64,000 nucleotides of DNA from an uncultured Bacteroidota bacterium (GCA_902514225.1 CABXPN010000001.1:1-64000); one strand, 5' to 3'; shown: positions 43,974 through 53,623, counted from the first letter of the stretch. The notes: a model not told the origin generated them from the letters alone. Numbers and translations are program-made.

Positions 43974-45047
43974 TTATTTATTGTCCTGAATTCTTTGTTC
44001 AGCAATTGCTAATGCAGCTTGATGAGTTGTTATGTTTTCATCTTCTGCTTTTAATAAAATTTCAAGTGTTGTATCATAAATCTTTCTTGTCTGAGCTAAA
44101 GCTTCCTCTCTATTATATCCTTTTATTTCAGAATAAACATTAATTAAACCACCAGCGTTAATTAAAAAATCAGGAGCATAAATCATGCCTTTATCTTTAA
44201 TCATTTCTCCATGTATTACCTCTTCTTCTAACTGATTATTTGCAGCTCCTGCAACAATAGAACATTTTAATCTATTTATTGTATTAGTATTTAAAGTAGC
44301 ACCTAATGCACAGGGAGCATAAATATCCATATCCATATCATAAATAGAATCACCCATTATTATTTCAGCTCCATATTTTTCTGAAACTTCAGATAATTTA
44401 TCTTTATTTATATCCGTAATATAAACTTTAGCTCCTTCTTCAGTAGTATGTTTTACTAAATTCTCTCCAACATGTCCAACACCCTGAACTAAAATTGTTC
44501 TTCCTTTTAATAAATCTGATCCCCACTTAAATTTTGCAGAAGCTTTCATTGCCATATATACTCCATATGCAGTAACAGGAGAAGGATCTCCACTACCTCC
44601 CATTGATTCTGGAATTCCGGTAACATGTTTTGTTTTTTCTCTAACATATTCCATGTCTTTAGTATTCATTCCTACATCTTCTGCAGTTATATACTTACCA
44701 CCCAAACTATCTACATATTCTCCGAATTTTTTCATCAGAGCTTCTGATTTTTCAGTAGTTGCATCACCTATAATAACAGCCTTTCCACCTCCTAAATTTA
44801 ATCCTGAAATGGACGCTTTAAAAGTCATTCCTCTCGAAAGTCTTAACACATCCTGAAGAGCTTCAGATTCATTTGAATAATTCCACATTCTAGTACCTCC
44901 AAGTGCAGGTCCTAATGTAGTATCGTGTATTGCTATAATAGCTTTTAATCCTGTTTCTTTATCCGTACAAAAAACAACTTGTTCGTGTCCCATCATCTCC
45001 ATTTTCCCAACTACGAGAGAAGAAACTTTATCCTTTACTTCCATCAT
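43974..45047 (-). CDS. Glu/Leu/Phe/Val dehydrogenase (leucine-dehydrogenase-like)
   Basis: NAD-dependent oxidative deamination of a branched-chain or related amino acid. 357 residues: GLKAIIAIHDTTLGPALGG, LNLGGGKAVIIGD with the catalytic lysine, TAEDVGMNTKDMEYV, and the dinucleotide-binding fingerprint VQGVGHVGENLVKH, then APCALGATLN and VAGAANNQLEE. The length and DTTLGPALGG favour leucine dehydrogenase over glutamate dehydrogenase, but substrate is inferred. It has a well-matched promoter and an untranslated leader of about 60 nt with two hairpins. Confidence 0.92.
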   Translation of the reverse strand: MMEVKDKVSSLVVGKMEMMGHEQVVFCTDKETGLKAIIAIHDTTLGPALGGTRMWNYSNESEALQDVLRLSRGMTFKASISGLNLGGGKAVIIGDATTEKSEALMKKFGEYVDSLGGKYITAEDVGMNTKDMEYVREKTKHVTGIPESMGGSGDPSPVTAYGVYMAMKASAKFKWGSDLLKGRTILVQGVGHVGENLVKHTTEEGAKVYITDINKDKLSEVSEKYGAEIIMGDSIYDMDMDIYAPCALGATLNTNTINRLKCSIVAGAANNQLEEEVIHGEMIKDKGMIYAPDFLINAGGLINVYSEIKGYNREEALAQTRKIYDTTLEILLKAEDENITTHQAALAIAEQRIQDNK

Positions 45048-45074
45048 TATGTCAACTATTTTAGTATTAGTACT

Positions 45075-45109
45075 ACTTCTTTTCAGAAGTTATTCCGTTT
45101 TTTAAACGG
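45075..45109 (-). promoter_or_regulatory. Two hairpins in the 5' leader of the dehydrogenase operon
   Basis: ACTTCT/AGAAGT (45075-45090, loop of 4) and CCGTTT/AAACGG (45095-45109, loop of 3) are perfect inverted repeats 4 bp apart, between the promoter and the dehydrogenase ATG. They could be RNA hairpins, operators for a regulator of the divergent promoters, or part of a leader attenuator. Confidence 0.45.
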
Positions 45110-45113
45110 TTTG

Positions 45114-45144
45114 CAAAATTAGTTATTATTTTTGGCACAGCAAA
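45114..45144 (-). promoter_or_regulatory. Promoter of the dehydrogenase-nusB-yajC operon
   Basis: On the minus strand TTTG (45141-45144), a 19-nt spacer and TAATTTTG (45114-45121). A near-ideal Bacteroidota promoter. It overlaps the plus-strand -7 box of the ABC exporter gene. Confidence 0.7.
45127..45134 (+). promoter_or_regulatory. -7 box of the ABC exporter gene
   Basis: TATTTTTG, 29 nt before the TTG start at 45164. A TTTG at 45110-45113 lies 13 nt upstream, which is short. It lies within the spacer of the divergent dehydrogenase promoter, so the two may exclude each other. Confidence 0.45.
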
Positions 45145-45163
45145 ACATTAAACAAAATTAGAT

Positions 45164-46909
45164 TTGAACAACCTACTACACCTGAATAAATACTTATTTA
45201 AGTATAAAAAAATACTAATGATTGGTAGTGTCTTTATTTTAATTTCTAATGTTTTTGCTCTCTATCCTGCAGAATTTGTAAGACATTCGTTTGACAATAT
45301 ACAAGCAATACAAAACAATACATCCTCATTAAGTATACAAAGTACATTATTAAAATATGGTGGACTTATTATCTTATTTGCAGTTATAAAAGGTGTTTTT
45401 ATGTATTTCATGAGGCAAACTATTATTGTTATGAGTAGGAAAATAGAGTTTGATTTAAAAAATGAAATCTATCAGAAATACCAAGAACTAAGTTTATCAT
45501 TCTACAAAGAAAATAACACAGGTGATTTAATGAACAGAATAACTGAAGATGTAAATAGAGTAAGAATGTATTTGGGTCCTGCTATAATGTACGCTATAAA
45601 TATGTTCTTTTTATTCTCATTAGTAATTAGTAAAATGTTTATTATCAACACAAAACTTACTCTTTATGTTTTAGCTCCATTACCTCTGCTTGCAATTGCT
45701 GTATACTATGTTAGTAATCAGATAAACAAAAAAAGTGAACAAGTACAAAGACAACTTTCCGTTTTAACATCAAATAGTCAAGAAACTTTTTCGGCAATTA
45801 ATATTATTAAGATTTTCCGAAATGAAGATAACTCTTTTAAAAGATTTTACTCTGAATGTAAAGATTACACCAAAAAACAATTACAACTTGTTTCGGTAGA
45901 AGCATGGTTTTTTCCTCTTATTATTTTATTGATTGGGGTTAGTACAATTACAACTATTTATATCGGAGGTTTAGAAACTTTTAGAAGAAATATAACTACA
46001 GGGAATATTGCTGAATTTATTATTTATGTAAATATGCTTACTTGGCCAGTTGCTTCTGTTGGGTGGGTTACTTCTTTAATACAAAGAGCGGAAGCTTCAA
46101 TGGAACGGATAAATGAATTTTTAGATACTAATTGCAACATTAAAAATCCGACAGAAAAAGACACAGATATCTCAGGAAACATTACATTTAAAGATGTAAG
46201 TTTTATATATCCTGACACAGGAATTCAATCCCTTAAAAATATTAGTTTTAGTGTAAAGGAAAATGAAACTCTTGGCATTTTCGGAAAAACAGGAAGTGGT
46301 AAATCAACTATTGCGAACCTAATATGCAGATTATACGACACAGATAATGGATCTATTTTGTTCGGAAACACTGATGTAAAAGAATTAAATTTATCTCAAC
46401 TCAGACAAAACATAGGATATGTTCCTCAAGATGGATTTTTATTTTCTGGTACTGCAAACCAGAACATTAGTTTCGGTAAAGATAGATATCAACAATCCGA
46501 AATTATTAATGCAACTAACACTGCAGAAATTACTGAAGAAATTGAAAATTTCCCAGATAAATACGATACTATTATCGGTGAAAGAGGAGTTCAGCTTTCA
46601 GGTGGACAAAGACAAAGGATATCTATTGCTAGAGCTATTTTTATAAAACCTCCTATTTATATTTTTGATGATTGCCTTTCTGCAATTGATGCAAATAAAG
46701 AACAGAAAATATTAAAAAACCTAAAAAACATTACTAGTAATAACACTAATATTATTATTAGCCACCGAACTTCATCAATCAAAAATGCTAATCATATTAT
46801 TGTGTTAGATAAAGGAGAAATAACAGAAGAAGGTACACATGATGAGTTAATAAAAAACAATGGTTTTTATGCAGAAATTCATAAAAAACAAACTACAGAA
46901 AATCTGTAA
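45164..46909 (+). CDS. ABC exporter half-transporter (TMD-NBD fusion) with a degenerate catalytic site
   Basis: 581 residues: six TM helices in the first 330 residues, then a nucleotide-binding domain with Walker A GKTGSGKST (from 374), Q-loop YVPQDGFLFSGT, signature LSGGQ (478-482), and H-loop ISHRTSS. Walker B is IYIFDDCLSAID, with aspartate (D503) where the catalytic glutamate is expected. This is typical of the degenerate half of heterodimeric exporters. No partner half is adjacent. The start is TTG (NNLLHLNKYLFKYKKIL), the best choice because it precedes the first helix. Substrate unknown. Confidence 0.9.
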   Translation: MNNLLHLNKYLFKYKKILMIGSVFILISNVFALYPAEFVRHSFDNIQAIQNNTSSLSIQSTLLKYGGLIILFAVIKGVFMYFMRQTIIVMSRKIEFDLKNEIYQKYQELSLSFYKENNTGDLMNRITEDVNRVRMYLGPAIMYAINMFFLFSLVISKMFIINTKLTLYVLAPLPLLAIAVYYVSNQINKKSEQVQRQLSVLTSNSQETFSAINIIKIFRNEDNSFKRFYSECKDYTKKQLQLVSVEAWFFPLIILLIGVSTITTIYIGGLETFRRNITTGNIAEFIIYVNMLTWPVASVGWVTSLIQRAEASMERINEFLDTNCNIKNPTEKDTDISGNITFKDVSFIYPDTGIQSLKNISFSVKENETLGIFGKTGSGKSTIANLICRLYDTDNGSILFGNTDVKELNLSQLRQNIGYVPQDGFLFSGTANQNISFGKDRYQQSEIINATNTAEITEEIENFPDKYDTIIGERGVQLSGGQRQRISIARAIFIKPPIYIFDDCLSAIDANKEQKILKNLKNITSNNTNIIISHRTSSIKNANHIIVLDKGEITEEGTHDELIKNNGFYAEIHKKQTTENL

Positions 46910-46919
46910 GAAATAATAC

Positions 46920-46927
46920 TATATTTG
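46920..46927 (+). promoter_or_regulatory. -7 box of the methyltransferase-acyltransferase genes
   Basis: TATATTTG, 22 nt before the ATG at 46950, just after the ABC exporter stop codon. Confidence 0.45.
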
Positions 46928-46949
46928 CATTTTAACGAAAATCAATCTA

Positions 46950-47717
46950 ATGAAAACTATAATTAGCTTAGCTACTAGACTTATACCCAGACATTACCTA
47001 CAACATATAAGTCATTTCTTTTTAAGAATATTTTCATTATTTATGAGAGGAAATAAATTTGAAGATCCTATTAACGGAAAAAAATACAGAAAACTTTTAC
47101 CTTACGGAAGAATAAACTCCAGAGAAAACGCAATTGCACCTGACAGTATGAGTTTAGAAAGACACCGATTAATGTGGCTTTTCATGAAAGAAAAAACCAA
47201 TTTCTTTACCGATAATCTAAAGTTTTTACATATTGCTCCAGAATACTGTTTTATAAAACTGTTTAAGGGAATGAAGAACTTAGATTACACTACTGGAGAT
47301 TTAATTTCACCATGGGCAGATGTAAAGATGGATGTGCATGATATACCAATGGAAGATAACACTTTTGATGTAGTAATTTGTAATCATGTATTAGAACATG
47401 TAGATGATTCTCATAAAGTAATGACAGAGTTTTATAGGGTAATGAAACCAGGGGGATGGGGAATTTTTCAGGTACCGATAGATACCAAAAACCCCAATAC
47501 AGAAGAAGACCCAAGGGTGACCGACCCTAAAGAAAGAGAAAGATTATATTGGCAAGACGATCATGTTAGGTTGTTTGGTTTAGATTATGGAAAAAGATTA
47601 GAAAAAGCAGGATTTAAAGTTACGGAAAGTGATTTTATAAACGAGCTAGATCCTAAACTTGTAGAAAGATACGCCCTACCAAAAGGAGAAATAATTTATT
47701 TCTGTGAAAAAAAGTAG
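46950..47717 (+). CDS. Class I SAM-dependent methyltransferase
   Basis: 255 residues with a Methyltransf_11-type core: KFLHIAPEYCFIKLFK (motif I position, without the usual GxGxG), TTGDLISPWADVKMDVHDIP, FDVVICNHVLEHVDDSHKVM and YRVMKPGGWGIFQVPI. The basic N-terminus may associate with membrane. Such enzymes often act on lipids, quinones or glycans. The downstream acyltransferase overlaps it by 14 bp, which hints at an envelope-glycan or lipid modification role (inference). Confidence 0.82.
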   Translation: MKTIISLATRLIPRHYLQHISHFFLRIFSLFMRGNKFEDPINGKKYRKLLPYGRINSRENAIAPDSMSLERHRLMWLFMKEKTNFFTDNLKFLHIAPEYCFIKLFKGMKNLDYTTGDLISPWADVKMDVHDIPMEDNTFDVVICNHVLEHVDDSHKVMTEFYRVMKPGGWGIFQVPIDTKNPNTEEDPRVTDPKERERLYWQDDHVRLFGLDYGKRLEKAGFKVTESDFINELDPKLVERYALPKGEIIYFCEKK

Positions 47718-48864
47718 AATAAATCTCTCCAGAATTACTACTTCCGGAAACTTTATTCCAGAAATAGATGGATTAAGATTTATTGCTATTATATCTGTAG
47801 TTTTATTTCATTTGTACGGATTTATTAGTGAGAAAGATAGTTCAGTTTACAGTATGGACTATAATTTCGATTTTATTGCAAACTTTCTGAAAAATGGAAA
47901 TTTTGGGGTGGAGTTATTTTTTGTTTTAAGTGGTTTTATTTTAGGACTGCCATTTGCAAAACATTACTTAAAAGATGTAAAAAAAATATCCTTAAAATCT
48001 TATTTTTTAAGAAGAGTAAGCAGGTTAGAACCTCCTTATATTATAATTATGTTTTTACTTTTATTGGGAACAATATTTGTTAGTAGAAACCTCAGCACTA
48101 CAGATGCATTGCAAAGTTTTTTAGCTTCCATTGCATACACACATAACATTGTGTATGCGGAACCTTCTTTTATCAATACGGTTGCTTGGAGTTTGGAAAT
48201 TGAAATTCAGTTTTACATTTTAGCTCCTCTCCTTTCTTTAGTTTTTGCAATGAAAGACAAAGTTAGAAGAAGAGGAATATTAATTTTTACTACTATAGCA
48301 TTTTCTGTTTTAAGTATTTACATCACCAACACTCTTAGATATTCAATTTTAGATTATTTACACTACTTTTTGATTGGTTTCTTGTTAGTAGACTTTTATC
48401 TGACGGAAGGAGTTAAAAACAGTAGTTCCATTCTAAGAAACACTTTTACCATTATTGCTTTAATTCTTATTTTTAGTTGCAATGAGAAACACTTTGTCAC
48501 TACTATTCAGAAATCTATATGGAATATTAGTGTTTTAATATTAATTTTCTCTTCCTATTACAATATTATCTTACGTAAATCATTACGATTCTTTTCTTTT
48601 AGGACTATTACAAATATTGGTGGGATGTGTTATACTATTTATCTGTTACATTTTGCTATAATTAGTTTTGTTGGTAATCCTCTTTTATCTTTGCAATTTT
48701 CGGATAATCCAACAGTAAATATCGGATTATATTCCTTTATTATTTTATCTTCTATATTGTTAGTTTCTATAGTGTTTTTTATTTTGATAGAAAGACCATG
48801 TATGGACAAAAATTGGCCTACTAAACTTAAAAATTATGTCAGAAGATTTATTACAGCAAATTAG
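47704..48864 (+). CDS. Acyltransferase family protein (OafA/YrhL type)
   Basis: 386 residues and about ten TM helices. Acyl_transf_3 hallmarks: FIPEIDGLRFIAIISVVLFH with the conserved His, FFVLSGFILGLPFA, RRVSRLEPPYII, and VAWSLEIEIQFYILAPLL. Transfers acyl (often acetyl) groups to surface glycans or lipids on the periplasmic side. The start is GTG. Overlaps the methyltransferase by 14 bp and the next gene by 29 bp. Confidence 0.9.
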   Translation: MKKSRINLSRITTSGNFIPEIDGLRFIAIISVVLFHLYGFISEKDSSVYSMDYNFDFIANFLKNGNFGVELFFVLSGFILGLPFAKHYLKDVKKISLKSYFLRRVSRLEPPYIIIMFLLLLGTIFVSRNLSTTDALQSFLASIAYTHNIVYAEPSFINTVAWSLEIEIQFYILAPLLSLVFAMKDKVRRRGILIFTTIAFSVLSIYITNTLRYSILDYLHYFLIGFLLVDFYLTEGVKNSSSILRNTFTIIALILIFSCNEKHFVTTIQKSIWNISVLILIFSSYYNIILRKSLRFFSFRTITNIGGMCYTIYLLHFAIISFVGNPLLSLQFSDNPTVNIGLYSFIILSSILLVSIVFFILIERPCMDKNWPTKLKNYVRRFITAN

Positions 48865-49339
48865 TGGTAGATTTGATGTAGAGGAAGTTGTTTCTAAGGC
48901 AAACAATAATCCGGAAATATTTAAATTTTACGCACAGCATCTTATCGAGAATACTACCACTTCATGGAGGGCAGCTTGGGTAATAAATCACGCTACTTGG
49001 AAAAACGATAACAGAATAGCTCCTTACATTTCAGGTATCATCAATTCTATAGAAGGAAAAAAGGACGGACACCAAAGAGAACTTTTAAAGATTGTAGCCA
49101 AACAACCTTTATCTGAGGATCAAGAAGGAGAATTTTTTGATGTATGTATGAATTTGTGGCAGGATGTAAATAAACAGCCAGCTGTTAGGTATTATTGTAT
49201 GATTTTTATTCATAAGACTTCTAATAAATATCCAGAAATAGAAAACGAACTAGAATATCTTTTAGGAGATTACTACTTAAAAACACTCTCCTCCGGTATA
49301 AAAAGATCTTTATTCAAAAAAATAGGAATAGATAAGTAA
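48836..49339 (+). CDS. Hypothetical HEAT-like helical protein
   Basis: I do not recognise a named family. 167 residues, all predicted helical, with HEAT-like helix pairs (FKFYAQHLIENTTTSWRAAW; INHATWKNDNRIAPYISGII; AVRYYCMIFIHKTSNKYPEI). No signal peptide or membrane helix, so it is probably a cytoplasmic protein-interaction module. It overlaps the acyltransferase end by 29 bp, so translation is likely coupled. Small HEAT-like proteins of this size occur in other flavobacteria without assigned function (from memory). Confidence 0.6.
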   Translation: MSEDLLQQISGRFDVEEVVSKANNNPEIFKFYAQHLIENTTTSWRAAWVINHATWKNDNRIAPYISGIINSIEGKKDGHQRELLKIVAKQPLSEDQEGEFFDVCMNLWQDVNKQPAVRYYCMIFIHKTSNKYPEIENELEYLLGDYYLKTLSSGIKRSLFKKIGIDK

Positions 49340-49378
49340 AAAACATATCTCAGTAACTAAAATTCTTTTACCAACTTA

Positions 49379-49996
49379 CTAATAACTTATGTAGACAATC
49401 TTTTTTGTTTCAAAAAAGTCTTCTTCAAAATACTTAGGAATATTATAAATATCTACATTCTTTATGCCTTTCAACTCTTCTGTTAAATCACCTCCTTTCA
49501 GGTATAAAATTCCGTTAAATAAGTTGTTTTTCTGTTTAGCTGATATTCTTTTTCTCACCCACTGCTGAAATACTTTCATTTTGGTTACTGCTCTACTTAC
49601 TACAAAATCAAACTGACCAACAACTTGTTCTGCTCTTGTATGCTGAGATCGTAAATTTGTAAGTCCTAAAGAGTCTTTTACTCCGTTTACTACTTTTATT
49701 TTCTTACCAATACTATCTACTAATAAAAACTCGACTTTCGGAAACAAAATAGCAAGTGGAATGCCAGGAAAACCTCCTCCAGTACCTACATCTAAGATTT
49801 TGCTTCCATCTACAAAATTAATCACCTTTGCAATAGCTAAGGAGTGCAATACATGTTTTACATAAAGGTTATCCATATCCTTACGGGAAATTACATTTAT
49901 CTGTGCATTCCAATCGGTATATAAATCTTGTAACTGAGAAAATTGTTTTATTTGTTTTTCCGTCAAATCCGGAAAGTACTTTAAAATTAATTCCAT
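49379..49996 (-). CDS. rsmG: 16S rRNA (guanine-N7) methyltransferase RsmG
   Basis: Methylates G527 of 16S rRNA (E. coli numbering). 205 residues: NVISRKDMDNLYVKHVLHSL, SAM motif KILDVGTGGGFPGIPLAI, FLLVDSIGKKIKVVN and FDFVVSRAVTKM, all family-typical. The ATG overlaps the sigma-factor stop (TAATG). Confidence 0.96.
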   Translation of the reverse strand: MELILKYFPDLTEKQIKQFSQLQDLYTDWNAQINVISRKDMDNLYVKHVLHSLAIAKVINFVDGSKILDVGTGGGFPGIPLAILFPKVEFLLVDSIGKKIKVVNGVKDSLGLTNLRSQHTRAEQVVGQFDFVVSRAVTKMKVFQQWVRKRISAKQKNNLFNGILYLKGGDLTEELKGIKNVDIYNIPKYFEEDFFETKKIVYISY

Positions 49997-50598
49997 TAAA
50001 TAGTATCTCTTGCTCCGGACATGATCTTAAAAAGTTGTTCTCTACTTCTGTGCAACTGAGCTTTTACAGTTCCGAGTGGTAACTCTAATTCCTGAGCTAT
50101 TTCATCATAGGAAAATTCCTTAAAATATCTCAACTTCACTAAATCTCTGTATTTTGGTTTTAGCTGATTTACAATTGTTCTAAGTATTTTAATTCTTTGT
50201 TTTTTCATTAAAACTTGCTCTGGGTTCGGATCTTTCGATTCTAAATCAAAATTAGATTTCTTACCTTCTTCATTTTCCATCATTCTATCAATGGAGAAAG
50301 TAGGGAGCTTATTCTTTCTTAAATAATCAATGGTATGATTTCTGGCTACAGTAAAAAGCCAAGTACTAAATACAAAATCTGGCTTGTACATATGCAGTTT
50401 CTTAAATGCCTTCCCTAATGATTCAATAGTTAAATCCTTTGCAACCTCTTGTTTTCCTACCTTTTCATAAATCATAAAATACAACGGATCTCTATAAAGT
50501 TGCATCAATCTTGCATATGCTGCTGGGTCTCCTGTTTCCAGTGCCGACTGAATTAAAATCCAATCTCTTTCTCCATTTTTTGTTAGTTCTTTTTTCAT
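49996..50598 (-). CDS. RNA polymerase sigma-70 factor, ECF type
   Basis: 200 residues. Region 2: PLYFMIYEKVGKQEVAKDLT and VFSTWLFTVARNHTIDYLRK. Region 4: LVKLRYFKEFSYDEIAQELE and LGTVKAQLHRSREQLFKI, a clear helix-turn-helix. No anti-sigma gene is adjacent; it sits between a glycosyltransferase and rsmG with 4-bp and 1-bp overlaps, an arrangement I associate with a conserved housekeeping-like flavobacterial sigma factor. Target promoters unknown. Confidence 0.92.
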   Translation of the reverse strand: MKKELTKNGERDWILIQSALETGDPAAYARLMQLYRDPLYFMIYEKVGKQEVAKDLTIESLGKAFKKLHMYKPDFVFSTWLFTVARNHTIDYLRKNKLPTFSIDRMMENEEGKKSNFDLESKDPNPEQVLMKKQRIKILRTIVNQLKPKYRDLVKLRYFKEFSYDEIAQELELPLGTVKAQLHRSREQLFKIMSGARDTI

Positions 50599-51701
50599 TT
50601 CCAGCTTGTATTTTTATAACGCGACTTCAATAATACAAAAAATAGTTGAACAAAAAGATAGAAAAATTCTATTATCGGATAATACCATAACAAATCTAAA
50701 GTTCTTAGTTTTTTCATGGATTTATAAAACACAAAATAATACAGTAAAATCCTAAATAAAAACAAAGAAGCTATCAGAATAACATTCGGATGAAAAACAA
50801 ATAAAAATATTGAAGATATCCAGAATAGAAATATAGATAATGGATAAAGAAATAATAAAATTTTATGTTTTGTCTTATAGTGTTTTGATGTGGAAATATG
50901 TCTTTCTCTCTGATAAGACCAATCGGAATATGTAGTTTTAGGTAAAGAAATAACATCAGCATGTTCATCAATTTGTATCGCAACATTATCTTTTTTTGCT
51001 ACCTCTTGTATAAATAAATCATCATCTCCTGACGGTATATGCATATGTGAAGCGAATCCTTTTACCGAAAAAAACAAAGACTTTTTATATCCCATATTTC
51101 TACCAACACCCATATAAGGTATTTTGGCAAGTGCAAATGAAAGGTATTGCAACATTACCATAAACTCATCAAAACGGATAAATTTATTTAGTATTCCTTT
51201 TTCCTTCTGATAAGGACTTATACCTAAAACAATATCTTTCTCAGAAAAACAGCTACTCATTTTTCGGATCCAATCTTTTGAAACTGCTCTACAATCTGCA
51301 TCCGAAACTAATACATAATCGTACTTTGCAGTTTTTATTCCCATAGTAAGTGCAAACTTCTTTCCTACCCTACTATTTACATGTTCATCTAAGCTTACAA
51401 CCTTTAAATTAAAATGTTTTTGTTCTAAATCTTTTAGCAGGTATTTACTACCATCTACCGACTGATCATCAACAACAATAACTTCATAAAAAGGATAATC
51501 CTGATTTAAAAAAGATGGGAGGTATTTTGCAATGTTTTCAGATTCATCTTTTGCACAAATAATTACAGAAACTCCTTCCTGAAAAATTTGTTCTTTATCC
51601 TTATAAAATGCTAATCTGAAAAAGAAAAAGAAAATATAAAATAATTGTATAGCAATTGCTGTACAAAGCAGATACAATACAATATTTAAAAAGATTTCCA
51701 C
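50595..51701 (-). CDS. Glycosyltransferase family 2, membrane-bound
   Basis: 368 residues: an N-terminal TM helix (about 5-28), a GT-A catalytic domain (SVIICAKDESENIAKYLPSF, VIVVDDQSVDGS, YVLVSDADCRAVSKDW, and SGDDDLFIQEVA), then about three C-terminal TM helices. This resembles processive or polyprenol-type GT2 enzymes; donor and acceptor are unknown. WSYQRERHIS stands where processive enzymes have a QxxRW-like motif. The start is GTG. Coupled to the sigma gene by an ATGA overlap. Confidence 0.87.
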   Translation of the reverse strand: MEIFLNIVLYLLCTAIAIQLFYIFFFFFRLAFYKDKEQIFQEGVSVIICAKDESENIAKYLPSFLNQDYPFYEVIVVDDQSVDGSKYLLKDLEQKHFNLKVVSLDEHVNSRVGKKFALTMGIKTAKYDYVLVSDADCRAVSKDWIRKMSSCFSEKDIVLGISPYQKEKGILNKFIRFDEFMVMLQYLSFALAKIPYMGVGRNMGYKKSLFFSVKGFASHMHIPSGDDDLFIQEVAKKDNVAIQIDEHADVISLPKTTYSDWSYQRERHISTSKHYKTKHKILLFLYPLSIFLFWISSIFLFVFHPNVILIASLFLFRILLYYFVFYKSMKKLRTLDLLWYYPIIEFFYLFVQLFFVLLKSRYKNTSWK

Positions 51702-51707
51702 TCTTTA

Positions 51708-52652
51708 TTAAGAAAGGTATTCTAAAATATTCTTTTCTAGTCTTTCTTGTACATCAGATGTATCTTCTTTCACAAATTTTTCTCCAATAATATGCTCAAA
51801 AAGTTCAATATACCTATCCGAAACCGAATTTACATATTCTTCACTCATATGTGGTATAGATTGCCCTTCTTTACCTTGAAAACCATTTTCAATTAACCAT
51901 TGTCTCACAAATTCTTTTGAAAGTTGTTTAGGAACTTCTCCATTATTTACTTTATCTTCATAACCTTCAATATAAAAATATCTTGATGAATCTGGTGTAT
52001 GGATTTCGTCAATTAAAATAATATTCCCTTCTATATCTTTTCCGAATTCATATTTTGTATCCACTAAAATAAGACCTCTATCTTTTGCCATTTCTGTTCC
52101 TCTAGCAAAAAGTGCTTGTGTATATTTTTCTAATTGTACATAATCTTCTTCTGATACAATTCCTTGAGATAATATTTCTTCTCTTGATATATCTTCATCA
52201 TGTCCTACATCCGCTTTTGTAGTAGGAGTAATAATTGGGTTTTCAAATTTCTGGTTTTCTAACATACCATCTGGCATTGGTACTCCACATAAAATTCTTT
52301 TTCCATCTCTGTACTCTCTCCAAGCATGACCAGTTAAATATCCTCTTATTACCATCTCTACTTTAAAAGGATCACACATTTTACCTACTGTTACATTTGG
52401 ATCCGGAGTAGCTTCTTTCCAGTTTGGTACAATATCAGATGTTGCGTCTAAAAATTTTGAAGCAATCTGACTTAATACCTGTCCTTTGTAAGGAATTCCT
52501 TCTGGTAAAACATGGTCAAATGCAGAAATTCTATCCGAAACTACCATTACTAATTTATCATCTCCTATTGTATATACATCTCTTACTTTTCCTTTATAAA
52601 ATTTTGTCTGATTCGGAAAGTTGAAATTTGTTTCTTTAATAGCGTTTTTCAT
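51708..52652 (-). CDS. purC: Phosphoribosylaminoimidazole-succinocarboxamide synthase
   Basis: Purine biosynthesis: CAIR plus aspartate to SAICAR. 314 residues, the longer form common in Bacteroidota and yeast. Motifs: [69 protein letters not shown] and [11 protein letters not shown]. Located 4 bp after phoH, as in many flavobacteria. Confidence 0.96.
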   Translation of the reverse strand: MKNAIKETNFNFPNQTKFYKGKVRDVYTIGDDKLVMVVSDRISAFDHVLPEGIPYKGQVLSQIASKFLDATSDIVPNWKEATPDPNVTVGKMCDPFKVEMVIRGYLTGHAWREYRDGKRILCGVPMPDGMLENQKFENPIITPTTKADVGHDEDISREEILSQGIVSEEDYVQLEKYTQALFARGTEMAKDRGLILVDTKYEFGKDIEGNIILIDEIHTPDSSRYFYIEGYEDKVNNGEVPKQLSKEFVRQWLIENGFQGKEGQSIPHMSEEYVNSVSDRYIELFEHIIGEKFVKEDTSDVQERLEKNILEYLS

Positions 52653-52656
52653 TTTT

Positions 52657-53586
52657 TTAGTTTTTGTATGCTTTAATTATTTGTTTTACTAATTTATGTC
52701 TTATCACATCTTTCTCATCCAGATGAACAAAACTTATATCTTTTAAATTTTCTAGTTTTTTTCTAGCTTCTATAAGTCCAGATCTTTGCCTTGCTGGTAA
52801 ATCAACCTGAGACTCATCTCCAGTAATAATAAACTTTGCCGACCTCCCCATTCTTGTTAAAAACATTTTCATTTGCGATTCAGTTGCATTTTGTGCTTCA
52901 TCTAAAATAACAAATGCCTTATCTAAAGTTCTACCTCTCATAAAAGCAAGTGGAGCAATTTGTATAGTTCCATTTTCCAGGTAATCTTTTAATTTCTCTG
53001 AGGGCAACATATCCATAAGTGCATCATAGAGTGGTTGCATGTAAGGGTCTAATTTCTCTCTCAAGTCACCAGGCAAGAAACCTAAATTCTCTCCAGACTC
53101 TACAGCAGGCCTTGTAAGAATTATCCGTTTTACATGCTTTGATTTTAGTGATTTTACCGCAAGTGCAACTGCAGTATATGTTTTTCCTGTACCAGCAGGA
53201 CCAATAGCAAAAATCATATCATTTTCAGATATATCTGCAACCAGTTTCCTCTGATTTACAGTTCTTGCTTTTATAAGTTTGCCCTCCGTACCATGAAGAA
53301 TAATATCATTTTTTGTTTCTAATACTTTAGTCTCATCCTCTATTACCAATCTTTCTATCTGACTAAGTGTTAGCCTATTATACTGATTAATATGGTCCAT
53401 AAAGGATTGAAACTTCTTTTCAAAAAATAATATATTAGATTCATTACCTATAACTTTTAGTTTATTACCACGAGCAACTAATTTTAGTTTAGGGAAGAAT
53501 TCTCTAATCTTATATAATTTTCTGTTATTAGACCCAAAAAGAACAACTAAATCTATATTTTCTAAGTCAATTATTTTTTCGTTCAT
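52657..53586 (-). CDS. PhoH-family ATPase
   Basis: 309 residues: an N-terminal KH-like region and a P-loop NTPase domain with Walker [38 protein letters not shown], Walker [12 protein letters not shown] and [13 protein letters not shown]. The family is linked to RNA metabolism and phosphate stress; the precise function is not settled. First gene before purC, divergent from the SAM hydrolase gene. Confidence 0.93.
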   Translation of the reverse strand: MNEKIIDLENIDLVVLFGSNNRKLYKIREFFPKLKLVARGNKLKVIGNESNILFFEKKFQSFMDHINQYNRLTLSQIERLVIEDETKVLETKNDIILHGTEGKLIKARTVNQRKLVADISENDMIFAIGPAGTGKTYTAVALAVKSLKSKHVKRIILTRPAVESGENLGFLPGDLREKLDPYMQPLYDALMDMLPSEKLKDYLENGTIQIAPLAFMRGRTLDKAFVILDEAQNATESQMKMFLTRMGRSAKFIITGDESQVDLPARQRSGLIEARKKLENLKDISFVHLDEKDVIRHKLVKQIIKAYKN

Positions 53587-53615
53587 TAAAAGATAGGTTT
53601 TGCTATATTTCTTTT

Positions 53616-53623
53616 TATTTTTG
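53616..53623 (+). promoter_or_regulatory. -7 box of the SAM hydrolase-ABM-gldG operon
   Basis: TATTTTTG, about 57 nt before the ATG at 53681, in the gap shared with the divergent phoH gene. No clear phoH promoter was seen on the other strand. Confidence 0.4.
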
